From contig CAMNOV010000003.1 of the NCBI GenBank assembly GCA_946547105.1, forward strand, positions 1 to 61,656: a DNA stretch of 61,656 nucleotides. Direction: 5' to 3'. This stretch comes from an uncultured Clostridia bacterium (GTDB lineage: Bacteria; Bacillota; Clostridia; Oscillospirales; Oscillospiraceae). Made by a program: the position numbers and the translations under genes. Positions 1 through 8,460 of this stretch are shown here, in pieces (position 1 is the stretch's first letter; every line of letters starts with the position of its first letter). The notes below the pieces were generated by a model. That model ran no database searches and was not told the origin of the DNA. It saw only the letters and a program-made list of their open reading frames with translations.

Positions 1-550
1 CGGAGAGCGGCTCGTCGGCCACGATGAACTCGGGCTCCATGACGATGGAGCGGGCCAGGCCCACGCGCTGCCGCTGGCCGCCGGAGAATTCGTGCGGGTA
101 GCGGGTCAGATGCTCGGGCAGCAGGCCGACGTCCTTGACGATCTTTTCGATCTTGGCGATGCGGTCCTTGTCGTCCTTATAGAGATGGAAGTTGTACAGG
201 CCCTCGGAGATGATGTATTCGATGGTGGCGCGCTCGTTGAGCGAGGCGGCCGGGTCCTGGAAGATCATCTGGATCTTGCGGATGACCTCGCGGTCGTCCT
301 TGCGGGAGAGCTTGCCGGAGATCTTTTTGCCGTCGTAGTAGATAGCGCCGGCGGAGCAGGGATTGATCCTCACGATCGCGCGGCCGATGGTCGTCTTGCC
401 TGAGCCGGATTCGCCCACCAGGGAGAGCGTCTCGCCCTTGTAGATATCAAAGCTGACGTTATCGACGGCCTTGAAGGCCTTTTTCCCGCGCCCAAAGACG
501 ACGTCCAGATTCTGGATCGACAGCAGTACTTTCTTTTCCTTCGTATCCAT
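1..550 (-). CDS. oppF: Oligopeptide ABC transporter ATP-binding protein, OppF-like (partial, 3' end outside window)
   Basis: Nucleotide-binding subunit of a peptide-type ABC importer, acting at the inner face of the membrane. The visible 183 residues start [10 protein letters not shown]. They contain a Walker A (GESGSGKT), a Q-loop ([12 protein letters not shown]), the signature ([10 protein letters not shown]) and a Walker B running into VADEPLS at the window edge. The C-terminal part is off the left end. Walker A to Q-loop spacing is normal, unlike the neighbouring ATPase and the OppF of the second system. It follows the OppD-like gene by 12 bp on the same strand, so it is the last visible gene of the oppA-B-C-D-F operon. 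Assignment as F rather than D rests on order and on the shorter N-terminal half. Confidence 0.93.
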   Translation of the reverse strand, partial: MDTKEKKVLLSIQNLDVVFGRGKKAFKAVDNVSFDIYKGETLSLVGESGSGKTTIGRAIVRINPCSAGAIYYDGKKISGKLSRKDDREVIRKIQMIFQDPAASLNERATIEYIISEGLYNFHLYKDDKDRIAKIEKIVKDVGLLPEHLTRYPHEFSGGQRQRVGLARSIVMEPEFIVADEPLS

Positions 551-562
551 ATGCCGTCCTCC

Positions 563-2359
563 TTAGGCTTCCAAGTCCACGTAGGTCTTGGAGATCTTCT
601 CGTGCAGGTTCTGGATGTTGGCCGGGGGCTCCACCTTCGGCGCGCGCGGATCCAGCAGCCAGGTCTTGGCGAAGTGGGTCTCGCTGATCTGGAACATGGG
701 CGGCTCCTCCTGCAGGTCGATCGCCATGGCGTACTGGCTGCGCGGAGCGAAGGCGTCGCCGACGATCTTGTTGTACAGGGAGGGCGGCGTGCCGGGGATG
801 GAGAAGAGGTCGCTGCCCTTTTCGGCCAGCTGCGGCAGAGAGCTGAGCAGAGCCCAGGTGTAGGGATGACGCGGATCATAGAAGATCTCTTCGACCGTGC
901 CGATCTCAACGATCTGGCCGCCGTAGAGCACGGCCACGCGCTCGGCCACGTTCGCCACAACGCCGAGGTCGTGGGTGATATAGACCGTGGTGAAGCCCAG
1001 CTCACGCTGCAGGTCCTTGATCAGGCGGATGATCTGCGCCTGGATCGTCACGTCCAGCGCCGTGGTCGGCTCGTCGCAGATGAGGATCTTCGGCTGGCAG
1101 GACAGCGCGATGGCGATGACGATGCGCTGGCGCATGCCGCCGGAATACTCGAAGGGATAGTCGTCGAAGCGCTTCTCCGGATCGGGGATACCGACCTTGG
1201 CCATGATGTCGAGCGTGCGCTCGCGCGCCTCGGCGTCCGAGCACTTCTGGTGCTTTTTGATGACCGTCATGATCTGCTTGCCGATGGTGATGACGGGGTT
1301 GAGCGAGGTCATCGGGTCCTGGAACACGGTGGCGATGCGGCAGCCGCGGATCTGCTGCCAGTCCTTGGTGAACTTGATCTTCGCGCAGTCGATGATCGCC
1401 GTGCCGTGGAGGACCTCGTTGGCCTCGTCATAGGACTTGAACTCGACGCGGAAGCCGATGTGGTCGAAGATCGCGTTGAGGATCTCCGGATCCTTCAGAT
1501 TCTCGCCGAGGCACATCGCGGCCTTGAAGTCCTTTTTCATCTTGGCCAGGAACTCGACCTTGTTCTTCATCGGATAGCGGCCGATGGACAGCAGGATCTC
1601 GTAACCGATGATCTTGTTGCGCTCGAGCACCTCGTCGCTCAGGCCGTAGGGATTGGCGGGGTTATCCGCCGTTTTGATCTTCTGGTCTCTGAGCGCCTTG
1701 AGCTCGGCCAGCTCCTTCTGATCGTTCTCGGCCCGGGTACGGTCGCTCTGATAGGAGGCGGCGCGGTTTTTGACAAGCTGGTCGCGCTCCTTCTCGATGC
1801 CGCTGCGCTTGTCGCGCAGGGCCTTGATCTCGCCCTCGAGCCGGGCGTACTCCGCCGCGTCGGCCTTGCGGTCGAGCGTCCAGAGATAGTTGGTCTTGTC
1901 GACGATCTGATCGCTGACTTCCTTGACGCGCAGTTTGAAATCCGCTTCCTCCTCCATGGTGATGGACTTGGACTGGCTGATGCGCTGCTTCTTGTCCTGG
2001 ATGGCCCGGAACTCGGCCGCGCCGCGCTCGAGCGGAGAGAGCCGGTTGAGCATATCGGTGGCGTAGTTGAGGATCCGGCGGTTGAGCGGCGTCAGCTTGA
2101 CGTCGGTCTTGGAGATCTCGTCGTCAGAGAAGATGATGCTGCCCTGGGGGATGAAGCCGTTGGAATCGAGCATGCCGGCGAAGGTCTTGGTCAGCACCGA
2201 TTTGCCGGAGCCGGATTCGCCCACGATGGCCAGCGCCTCGTTCTCGTAAATGTCCAGCGAGACGTTGCGGATGGCCGTGAGGATACGGCCGCGGACGTTG
2301 AACTTGACTTCAACGTTTTTCAGAGAGAGGAGAACCTTCTTTTCGTTTGTATCGCTCAT
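563..2359 (-). CDS. oppD: Oligopeptide ABC transporter ATP-binding protein OppD-like with large helical insertion
   Basis: ATPase subunit of the first Opp system, 598 residues where OppD/DppD proteins are usually about 320-360. Walker A is at 47-54, the Q-loop at about 345-349, the signature SGGMRQR at about 406-412, and Walker B ILICDEP at about 425-431. Walker A and Q-loop are separated by about 290 residues instead of roughly 45-50. The extra block (about 85-330) is rich in Lys/Glu/Arg and has coiled-coil character in its first half. The C-terminal region has the OppD/F-type end ([21 protein letters not shown], then a Cys-less PxFAPRSQYAM segment). The reading frame is open throughout, so this is an insertion and not a frameshift. 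It lies 12 bp after OppC. Substrate is unknown. Confidence 0.93.
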   Translation of the reverse strand: MSDTNEKKVLLSLKNVEVKFNVRGRILTAIRNVSLDIYENEALAIVGESGSGKSVLTKTFAGMLDSNGFIPQGSIIFSDDEISKTDVKLTPLNRRILNYATDMLNRLSPLERGAAEFRAIQDKKQRISQSKSITMEEEADFKLRVKEVSDQIVDKTNYLWTLDRKADAAEYARLEGEIKALRDKRSGIEKERDQLVKNRAASYQSDRTRAENDQKELAELKALRDQKIKTADNPANPYGLSDEVLERNKIIGYEILLSIGRYPMKNKVEFLAKMKKDFKAAMCLGENLKDPEILNAIFDHIGFRVEFKSYDEANEVLHGTAIIDCAKIKFTKDWQQIRGCRIATVFQDPMTSLNPVITIGKQIMTVIKKHQKCSDAEARERTLDIMAKVGIPDPEKRFDDYPFEYSGGMRQRIVIAIALSCQPKILICDEPTTALDVTIQAQIIRLIKDLQRELGFTTVYITHDLGVVANVAERVAVLYGGQIVEIGTVEEIFYDPRHPYTWALLSSLPQLAEKGSDLFSIPGTPPSLYNKIVGDAFAPRSQYAMAIDLQEEPPMFQISETHFAKTWLLDPRAPKVEPPANIQNLHEKISKTYVDLEA

Positions 2360-2371
2360 GATCTCTCCTCC

Positions 2372-3340
2372 TTACATATGGGTCCTGGGGTCAGAGGCGT
2401 CCGCCAGATTCTGGCCCAGCAGGTACAGCAGAATGGTGATGATCGAAGCGATGATGACCGGCGGCCAGAAGGCCCAGGGGAAGGTCATGAACGCGGTCTG
2501 GCCCTGCTGGATCATACGGCCCAGCGAGGGGACGGAGGCGCTCAGGCCGACGCCGATGAAGCTGAGGAACACTTCCATCGAAATGTAGCTCGGCAGCTCC
2601 GTGGCCAGCAGCGTCACGATCACGCTGGTGAGGAAGGGCAGGATGTTCTTGCTGATCACGCGGGGCACCGGGGTGCCGAGGCAGCGGGAGGCCAGCGAAT
2701 ACTCGCGGTCACGGATGATCATGACCTGCGTGCGGAAGAAGTAGGCGATGCCGAGCCAGCCGGTGACGGTCAGCGCGAAGACGAAGGGCCAGAAGCCGGA
2801 GCCGATGACGTAGACCAGCACCGAGATCAGCAGGATATAGGGAACGTTGGCGATGATGTTGTAGATGACCAGCATCACGGCGTCAAAGCGCTTGGAATAG
2901 CCCCAGACTGCGCCGACGATGATGCCGACGGTCATGTTGATGGCCGCGCAGATGATCGCCAGCTGCAGCGAGGTGCGGGCCGAGGACCAGATGCCGTACA
3001 TAATGGAGTTGCCGAGCTGGCCGGTGCCGAGGCACCACTTGATCGGGTTCTCGCCGTTGTAGTAGGCCATCGCCTTGGCGGGGCTGAGGTTGAAGGACTT
3101 GGCGTCCAGCACGTTTTCCATCGGATCGTAGGGCCACACCAGCGGCAGCAGGAAGGAGCCGAGGAAAATCAGCACCAGCAGAACGATCATGACGATGTTG
3201 CTCTTCTTGCGGAAGAAGACGCGGAACACCGAGCGCCAGTAGGAGTAGCGCGGGGCGGTGATCTTCTCGGAGGAGATCTCGTCGCGGTCGATAAAGCGGA
3301 AGAGGTCGGCGTTCTGAGCATTCATGTTCTTGTCACTCAT
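2372..3340 (-). CDS. oppC: Oligopeptide ABC transporter permease OppC-like
   Basis: Inner-membrane permease, 322 residues, normal length for the family. An N-terminal cytoplasmic tail of about 45 residues precedes TM1 (IVMIVLLVLIFLGSFLLPLV). An extracytoplasmic loop then leads into the BPD_transp_1 domain with five further hydrophobic segments. The EAA-type cytoplasmic loop is readable as SLASRCLGTPVPRVISKNILP, which contacts the ATPase in this family. The gene overlaps the start of its operon neighbour oppB by one base (3340) and is followed by oppD after 12 bp. It should form the channel with the enlarged OppB. Confidence 0.94.
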   Translation of the reverse strand: MSDKNMNAQNADLFRFIDRDEISSEKITAPRYSYWRSVFRVFFRKKSNIVMIVLLVLIFLGSFLLPLVWPYDPMENVLDAKSFNLSPAKAMAYYNGENPIKWCLGTGQLGNSIMYGIWSSARTSLQLAIICAAINMTVGIIVGAVWGYSKRFDAVMLVIYNIIANVPYILLISVLVYVIGSGFWPFVFALTVTGWLGIAYFFRTQVMIIRDREYSLASRCLGTPVPRVISKNILPFLTSVIVTLLATELPSYISMEVFLSFIGVGLSASVPSLGRMIQQGQTAFMTFPWAFWPPVIIASIITILLYLLGQNLADASDPRTHM

Positions 3341-4920
3341 TATCTTCCGCCTCCTTTGTCAGCATTCAGGGAAATTCTCGGGTCGTACTTGGCAAGCAGA
3401 ACGTCGCCGAGGATCAGCGAGAGGATGGACAGCGTCGTGTAGAAGACCGTGACGGCCACGATCACGCCGTTGTCGTGGGAGTTGATGGCGTTGGTCAGCA
3501 GACGGCCGACGCCGGGCACGCCGTACACCGTTTCGGTGATGATGGCGCCGGTCAGGCAGCCGAGGATGCTGGCCGGGATGCCGTGGACCAGGTAGATCAT
3601 CGCGTTCTTGGAGATGTGCGTGTTGTAGATCTCCTTCTCGCTCAGGCCCTGGGACCGGGCGAACTTGACGTAGTCGGAGTTCATCTGGTCGATCATGTAG
3701 CGGCGCATCCACTTCATCAGGCTGCCGATCTGCGGCAGAGCCAGAGAAATGGTGGGCAGCACGTAGGCCAGGATCGGGATCGCGGCGTTGGCGAACTTGT
3801 AGGGCAGCTTGAACACCGAGGTGCCGATGGCGGCGAACATGAAGATGTAGCCCAGGGACGGCACCGACATGATGAAGATGATGTAGGCGTTGCCGAGCTT
3901 GTCGGCCAGCTTGTCCTTGCGCCGGGCGTTGAGCATGCCGAGCGGCAGGCCGATCGCATAGGCGAGGAGCGTGGCGATCAGGCCGATGACGAAGGAGTTT
4001 TCGATCATGCTCAGACCGCTGCGGTTGTAGGAATAGACCGTGTACTTGTCGGGGAACTGGCTCTTTTCCACGTCGCTGATGACGCCGGTGTTATAGGTCA
4101 GGGAGTGGAAATTGATGGCCGTGTCGACGTACTGGTCGGTCCCCAGCATCAGCGGGTACTGCTGCGACTTGGATTTCAGCTCGCCGGTGGGGTTCGTGAT
4201 CACGCTGGTGATCTCCTGGCCGCGGTAGGTCGTGTAGGAGGTGCCGAGGTTCAGGTGCAGCCAGTTCTGGTGGATGAAGGGGAAGCGCCCGTCAAAGTAG
4301 AGCAGATACTTGTGCTGCGTGCCGGAGCCGACGATGGCAAAGGCACCGGAATAGGGGTCCTTTTCAAAGCGGACATAGCGGTCGGTGAGCTCCGGATCCT
4401 GGACCATGTTCTTGTTTTCGGCCGTGATGAAGCCCTTAATGTAATCCAGCAGACGCCATACCACGTTCTTCTCCTGGATGGCGATCAGATAGCCGGTACC
4501 GCCGGGCTTGGTCTTGCCGGACTTGTACTTGAGCGGCTCCAGATAGCGCAGCTTGTAGCCCTGGGTGCCGTACTTCTGGATGAATTCGTTGACGGACTCG
4601 TTGTCCTTCCAGTCGCTTTTCTGGACGGCGGCCTTGTCCGCGATGAATTCCTTGGACGTAGCGTAGTCCGCGCCGTACAGCTCCGTGTACTTGCTCTTGA
4701 TGAAGTTGGTGTAATCCACGTAGTTGAGGTATCCGTACTTGCTGTACATCGTGTACTCGTAGATCACACGGTCGTTGGCGCTCTTTTTGTTCCACACGTC
4801 GTCGGTCTGGAAGATGGAGCTGCGTTCAATGGCTGTGTAGACCAGCAGCATGACGACCATCACGACGACGAGCAGGGAGAAGAGCGAGAACAGGATGCGC
4901 TTGAGCATGTATTTTCTCAT
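3340..4920 (-). CDS. oppB: Oligopeptide ABC transporter permease OppB-like with large extracytoplasmic insertion
   Basis: Channel permease of 526 residues; OppB/DppB are typically about 305-340. TM1 is at about 8-30. Residues about 31-310 form a hydrophilic, Tyr/Lys/Asp-rich block that topology places outside the membrane. The rest is a canonical BPD_transp_1 domain with the EAA loop (DYVKFARSQGLSEKEI) and the GVPGVGRLL motif near the C terminus. In the second Opp system the OppB is of normal size and the OppC carries an insertion of similar size instead. The preceding 289 bp separate it from oppA and hold stem-loops but no gene. Confidence 0.93.
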   Translation of the reverse strand: MRKYMLKRILFSLFSLLVVVMVVMLLVYTAIERSSIFQTDDVWNKKSANDRVIYEYTMYSKYGYLNYVDYTNFIKSKYTELYGADYATSKEFIADKAAVQKSDWKDNESVNEFIQKYGTQGYKLRYLEPLKYKSGKTKPGGTGYLIAIQEKNVVWRLLDYIKGFITAENKNMVQDPELTDRYVRFEKDPYSGAFAIVGSGTQHKYLLYFDGRFPFIHQNWLHLNLGTSYTTYRGQEITSVITNPTGELKSKSQQYPLMLGTDQYVDTAINFHSLTYNTGVISDVEKSQFPDKYTVYSYNRSGLSMIENSFVIGLIATLLAYAIGLPLGMLNARRKDKLADKLGNAYIIFIMSVPSLGYIFMFAAIGTSVFKLPYKFANAAIPILAYVLPTISLALPQIGSLMKWMRRYMIDQMNSDYVKFARSQGLSEKEIYNTHISKNAMIYLVHGIPASILGCLTGAIITETVYGVPGVGRLLTNAINSHDNGVIVAVTVFYTTLSILSLILGDVLLAKYDPRISLNADKGGGR

Positions 4921-5209
4921 ATTCCGTTCCTGCCGTCAGAGCTCCGTCCGACAGCACCCTCCTTTTCCGTGCTATGCCGTAATAATGAAAGTGAAAAGCT
5001 AAGTTCCGCCTCCACGACGGATTGATCTCGCCCAGACGCCAAACAGGCGCGGCGCCGGCGCCGCCCGTTTGGAAATAGAACTTAACTTTCCACTCCGAAT
5101 ATTTAAGTGTAATTGATGATTTGCCGTTTTGATGAAACACATAGGAGGACAAAATGTCCCCCTATGTGCTTCAAACCTTAGGTTAACTTTGATGAATGCG
5201 GATTGCGGA
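4921..5209. other. oppA-oppB intergenic spacer with stem-loops
   Basis: This 289-bp non-coding spacer lies inside the minus-strand operon. Directly after the oppA stop, 5138-5151 pairs with 5155-5168 (14 bp with one mismatch, 3-nt loop). No strong U-tract follows, so it looks like an mRNA-stabilising or partial-termination hairpin. A second GC-rich dyad centred near 5055 (CCAAAC...GTTTGG ends) sits in the oppB leader. The arrangement would let oppA be expressed in excess over the membrane genes. No small ORF is convincing here. Confidence 0.6.
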
Positions 5210-7402
5210 TCAGAACAGGCCGATGACCTTGGTCATGTAGCCAGCGCCCTCACCGGCGAAGGTGTCGAGGTAGGTGCAGGGATCACCGAAGTCAGGACCC
5301 CAGCCGGAGCCGTAGAACATATCAAAGTTGCCGGCCTCGCCGTTGGAGGCACGGTAGCCGGAGGCGTAGTAGTCTTCACGAGTGGTAGCCTCGACCAGGT
5401 TGACCTGGACGTTCTCGGCACCCAGCGTGGACTCGATCACCTGCTTGTAGACCTCAGCCTGAGCGGTGATGTTGTCGTTGGCGGAGAAGTAAACCACGTC
5501 GATCTGGATCGGGTAGCTCACGAGGTCGCCCAGCTCAGCCTTGGCAGCCTCGAGGTACTCCTTGGCAGCCTCGGGGTTGAACCAGCCGTCGATCTGGTCG
5601 GCAACCTGGACCTTGCAGCCGATCTTGTCGCAGTAGTACTGGACCATTTCACCGTAGAAGGTGCCGGCGGGGAAGGTGTGGCCGTCAGCATCGGTGGTGT
5701 CAGCGGTGATGGAGACGAACTGGGGGTGCGTGTACATGTTGCGCAGGTTGGCGTACTTCAGATCCTCGCCGTTGATAACAGCGTTCTGAGCGCCCTTGTC
5801 GAAGGCGTGCTGCAGGGCCTTGCGGAAGTTCTTGTTGTTCAGAGCGGTGACGGTGTCGGCCTTCTGCTGCTCGTCCTTGGTGGAGGCAACGGTGCCGGCC
5901 TCAAGAGCGAAGGTGCCGCGGTTGAGGTTCAGGCCGCCGAAGTAAGAGGTGGAAGTGGTCTCGGTGACGTAGGCATACTTCTCAAAGTTGCCGTCTTCCT
6001 TGGCCTTGGCCATGGTGCCGTTGGACTCACGCAGAGCAACAGCGGCGTACACGCCGGCCACAGTGTCATTGTAGTAGGCGTCGGGGTTCTCACCGGCGTC
6101 GGCGATCCAGGTGATCTTGTCGAGGGTGACCTTGTCGGCATTGTAGTAGTTGGGGTTCTTCACGACAACGATCTCAGAGTCCTTCTGCAGCTTCTGGAGC
6201 AGGAACGGGCCGCTGTAGACCTGGGAAGCGACGTCCTCGGACTTACCGAAGGTGTAAGTGTTGGTGTCGGCGAAGGCAGCCTGGTACTCCTCAGCACCGT
6301 ACACACCGCCGTGAGCCAGGTAGAAGGGCTCGCAGATGGGCAGGAAGCAGGAGTAGGTCAGCATGGTCATGAAGTAGGGGGTATCAGCCTCAAGGGTGAT
6401 CTCCAGGGTCTTCTCGTCGATGGCCTTGTAGCCAACGTCGTCGAAGGAACCGCCGGCGAGGTACTCGGAAGCACCGGCGACAACACCTTCAACCAGCCAC
6501 TCCAGGCCGGCGGCGGTGTCGAGCATGTGGTGGAAGCCGGCGACGAAGTCGTTGGCGGTCACGTCGGCATACTCGGTGCCCTCGGAGGTGTACCACTTCG
6601 CACCTTCACGGATGTGGAAGGTGTAGGTCAGGCCGTCATCGGAGATTTCCCAGCTCTCGGCCATGGCAGGCTGCATGACGTTGAGGTTGTCGTACTGGAC
6701 CAGGCCGTCGACACAGTTGACGGTGATCTCGGTATCGGACTGGGAAGAGGTGTTCAGCCAGTCGATGGTGACAGGCGCGGTGGAGAAGGTGGTCTTGTAC
6801 TCGGTGGCGAGGGTGTGGCCCTTCTCGGTCAGGTAAGCGGCGGGATCGTACTCGCCCTCACCGGCGACAGCCTTGCCCCACAGATCGAACAGGTCGTTGC
6901 GCTCCTCGGGAGTGAGGAAGTCGTCAGCGGTGACGACCATGCCGAACAGACGGTCGTCGTCATTGCCCCACTGCACGTAAGGAATGGTACGGGGAGCAAT
7001 GCGGCTGATCTGATAGGTACCGCCCTGGGTGGTGGTGGGGATCATGACGGCAGAGTCGAGCAGGTAGGCCTCAGCCTGAGCATACAGGACAAAGCGATCA
7101 TTGTTGTTGTCAGCGGCCTTGGCGGCGGCCATCAGGGCCTCGTACTCGCCGAGAGCACCCTCGTAGATCTCCTCGTCGTCGCCGCGGACATACTTGCCGT
7201 CGGCGTCGAGCTCACTGACGTAGCCCTGATAGCCTTCCGGCTCGGCGGGCTGCTCGGCAGGCTGCTCGGCGGGCTGCTCGGCAGGCTGCTCGGCCGGAGT
7301 CTCGTCAACGACGGGCTCGGCGGGAGCGGGAGTGGTGTTGCCGCAGGCAGCCAGGCTGAGAATCATCATCAGCGCCAGAAGCATTGCAACAAACTTCTTC
7401 AT
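5210..7402 (-). CDS. oppA: Peptide-type ABC transporter substrate-binding lipoprotein, apparently circularly permuted
   Basis: Secreted solute-binding protein, 730 residues, first gene of the operon. It has a signal peptide with lipobox LAAC (Cys20), so it should be lipid-anchored. An AEQP-repeat linker covers about 23-57 and is encoded by a 12-bp tandem repeat. Residues about 58-157 (DRFVLYAQAEAYLLDSAVMIP...) resemble the segment that normally closes family-5 binding proteins. The usual N-terminal part begins only at about 208-270 (AMAESWEISDDGLTYTFHIR). The protein then stops soon after DMFYGSGWGPDFGDPCTYLD, where relatives continue for about 80-100 residues. I infer circular permutation rather than truncation. 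RBS AAGGAG precedes the ATG. Confidence 0.92.
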   Translation of the reverse strand: MKKFVAMLLALMMILSLAACGNTTPAPAEPVVDETPAEQPAEQPAEQPAEQPAEPEGYQGYVSELDADGKYVRGDDEEIYEGALGEYEALMAAAKAADNNNDRFVLYAQAEAYLLDSAVMIPTTTQGGTYQISRIAPRTIPYVQWGNDDDRLFGMVVTADDFLTPEERNDLFDLWGKAVAGEGEYDPAAYLTEKGHTLATEYKTTFSTAPVTIDWLNTSSQSDTEITVNCVDGLVQYDNLNVMQPAMAESWEISDDGLTYTFHIREGAKWYTSEGTEYADVTANDFVAGFHHMLDTAAGLEWLVEGVVAGASEYLAGGSFDDVGYKAIDEKTLEITLEADTPYFMTMLTYSCFLPICEPFYLAHGGVYGAEEYQAAFADTNTYTFGKSEDVASQVYSGPFLLQKLQKDSEIVVVKNPNYYNADKVTLDKITWIADAGENPDAYYNDTVAGVYAAVALRESNGTMAKAKEDGNFEKYAYVTETTSTSYFGGLNLNRGTFALEAGTVASTKDEQQKADTVTALNNKNFRKALQHAFDKGAQNAVINGEDLKYANLRNMYTHPQFVSITADTTDADGHTFPAGTFYGEMVQYYCDKIGCKVQVADQIDGWFNPEAAKEYLEAAKAELGDLVSYPIQIDVVYFSANDNITAQAEVYKQVIESTLGAENVQVNLVEATTREDYYASGYRASNGEAGNFDMFYGSGWGPDFGDPCTYLDTFAGEGAGYMTKVIGLF

Positions 7403-7543
7403 TTTGTGTCCTCCTTATAATTTTGATTGGTATTTTTGAACAAGCCCCTTGAGGCATAGTTCACGGATAAAGACGCGTCTTTCCGCGCTGCCGGACGGGA
7501 GAAAAAGTGAATATACTTTTTTCCCTTTTTATTACACTAAAGG

Positions 7544-7572
7544 ATTTTATCATAGAACGCAGCAAAGTGCAA
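7544..7572 (-). promoter_or_regulatory. Putative sigma-A promoter of the first opp operon
   Basis: Read on the minus strand: TTGCAC (7567-7572), 17 bp, TAAAAT (7544-7549). This leaves a leader of about 135 nt before the oppA ATG. The -35 is weak and the -10 good. The surrounding stretch is AT-rich compared with the genome. The 7403-7793 gap otherwise holds no gene I can support. Confidence 0.45.
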
Positions 7573-7793
7573 GCATTTTAAATCGCAAAAGTATCATCTT
7601 GATGAAAGCGCGACAAAAAAACATGGCCGCATTTTGCCGTTTTTGTTAATATTTTTGTAAAAATTGCCGGATCCCACGGTAAGGTATGCATTCGTCGCCC
7701 TCTGCCGGCCGATTTTGAGAATAAATATTCAAAAGGAGGAAATACTGAGTCCAGAAGGAGCGTTTTCGCGTTCCCGCTGGAAAGGAGAAGCAA

Positions 7794-7967
7794 ATGACGA
7801 CCAAAGAACTCTTGTATGTGGACGACGCGCTCGGCCATTGCCGGACGCTGGCCACGCAGTTTGAAAACGCGGCCAACCAGCTCCAGGACGCGGCGCTGCG
7901 CGTCCAGGTCCAGCAGATGGCCAACCGGCACCGCGAGATCTACCGCCGGTTTTACGAACTTGTGTGA
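7794..7967 (+). CDS. Small protein next to spore coat gene, likely spore-associated
   Basis: A 57-residue protein starting MTTKELLYVDD and ending RRFYELV, preceded by a good RBS (GGAAAGGAGAAG, 7 nt before ATG). It looks like a helical, Gln/Ala-rich polypeptide (NAANQLQDAALRVQVQQ) with a C-terminal HREIYRRFYELV helix. It lies 11 bp upstream of a CotF-type gene on the same strand, so it is probably co-expressed during sporulation. I do not recognise the family by name. Small helical proteins paired with CotF-like proteins are common in spore-forming Clostridia (general knowledge). Composition and codon use match the neighbours. Confidence 0.72.
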   Translation: MTTKELLYVDDALGHCRTLATQFENAANQLQDAALRVQVQQMANRHREIYRRFYELV

Positions 7968-7978
7968 GGTGAAGAACG

Positions 7979-8230
7979 ATGGATGATCGATGCATCATGG
8001 AAGGGCTGCTCCTGGACGCCAAGGGCCTGTGCGATCTGTATATGCACGGCGCCGTCGAATCCGGCACGGCCAATGTCCGCCAGGCCTTTTCGGCCGCCTT
8101 TGACAGCGCCCTGGCGATGGGCGACTCGATCTATCAGCAGATGAGCGCCAAGGGCTGGTATCAGCCCGAGGCCGCGCCGCAGCAGCAGCTGCAGCAGCTC
8201 CGGCAGAAATTCCCGCCCGCCTGCTGCTGA
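7979..8230 (+). CDS. CotF-like spore coat protein
   Basis: An 83-residue protein (MDDRCIMEGLLLDAKG...). The pattern matches the Coat_F domain: an N-terminal helix (LLLDAKGLCDLYMHGAVES), a central FSAAFDSALAMGDSIYQQM segment, and the hallmark KGWYQPEAAPQQQLQQL near the end. It terminates in a Cys-Cys pair. The length is near that of a single-domain CotF relative. It should be a structural component of the endospore coat, made in the mother cell. It follows the 57-residue gene by 11 bp and is closed by a strong terminator. I could not identify a sporulation-sigma promoter upstream with confidence. Confidence 0.85.
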   Translation: MDDRCIMEGLLLDAKGLCDLYMHGAVESGTANVRQAFSAAFDSALAMGDSIYQQMSAKGWYQPEAAPQQQLQQLRQKFPPACC

Positions 8231-8244
8231 GCGGGCCGGGCAGA

Positions 8245-8285
8245 GATCCGGGGACGCCGTCCGCGTCCCCGGATCCGCGTTTTTC
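8245..8285 (+). terminator. Rho-independent terminator after the coat gene pair
   Basis: Positions 8245-8256 pair perfectly with 8264-8275 (GATCCGGGGACG arm, 7-nt loop), followed by CGCGTTTTT. It ends the two-gene coat unit. Confidence 0.85.
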
Positions 8286-8361
8286 CGCCTTGTTTTCCCC
8301 GTTCTCCCCCGTCGGAACGCGGCGGGCCGGGCGGCTTGCATGGATTCCTTCTGTTTTTCTG

Positions 8362-8390
8362 TTGCAAAACAGGCTCTCTTGGTGTAAAAT
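8362..8390 (+). promoter_or_regulatory. Sigma-A-type promoter of the polysaccharide operon
   Basis: TTGCAA (8362-8367), 17 bp, TAAAAT (8385-8390), overlapping a second TATAAT at 8390-8395. It gives a leader of about 60 nt to the first aminotransferase, whose RBS is TTTAGGAGAAACGAGCC. The region is distinctly AT-rich. Confidence 0.6.
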
Positions 8391-8460
8391 ATAATTTGTA
8401 TGATTGTGTGAATTTGTCTGTTTGTAAGAGAAGATCCTCTTTCTTTAGGAGAAACGAGCC

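Noticed and set aside
551-3442. 963-codon open frame on the plus strand opposite the first opp genes
   Set aside because: Opposite-strand shadow typical of GC-rich coding DNA. No RBS, Val/Asp/Leu-dominated composition, and the minus-strand frames have clear transporter motifs.
5210-7402. Simple C-terminal truncation of oppA by frameshift
   Set aside because: The missing C-terminal type segment is present near the N terminus, and the downstream 289 bp contains no continuing frame.
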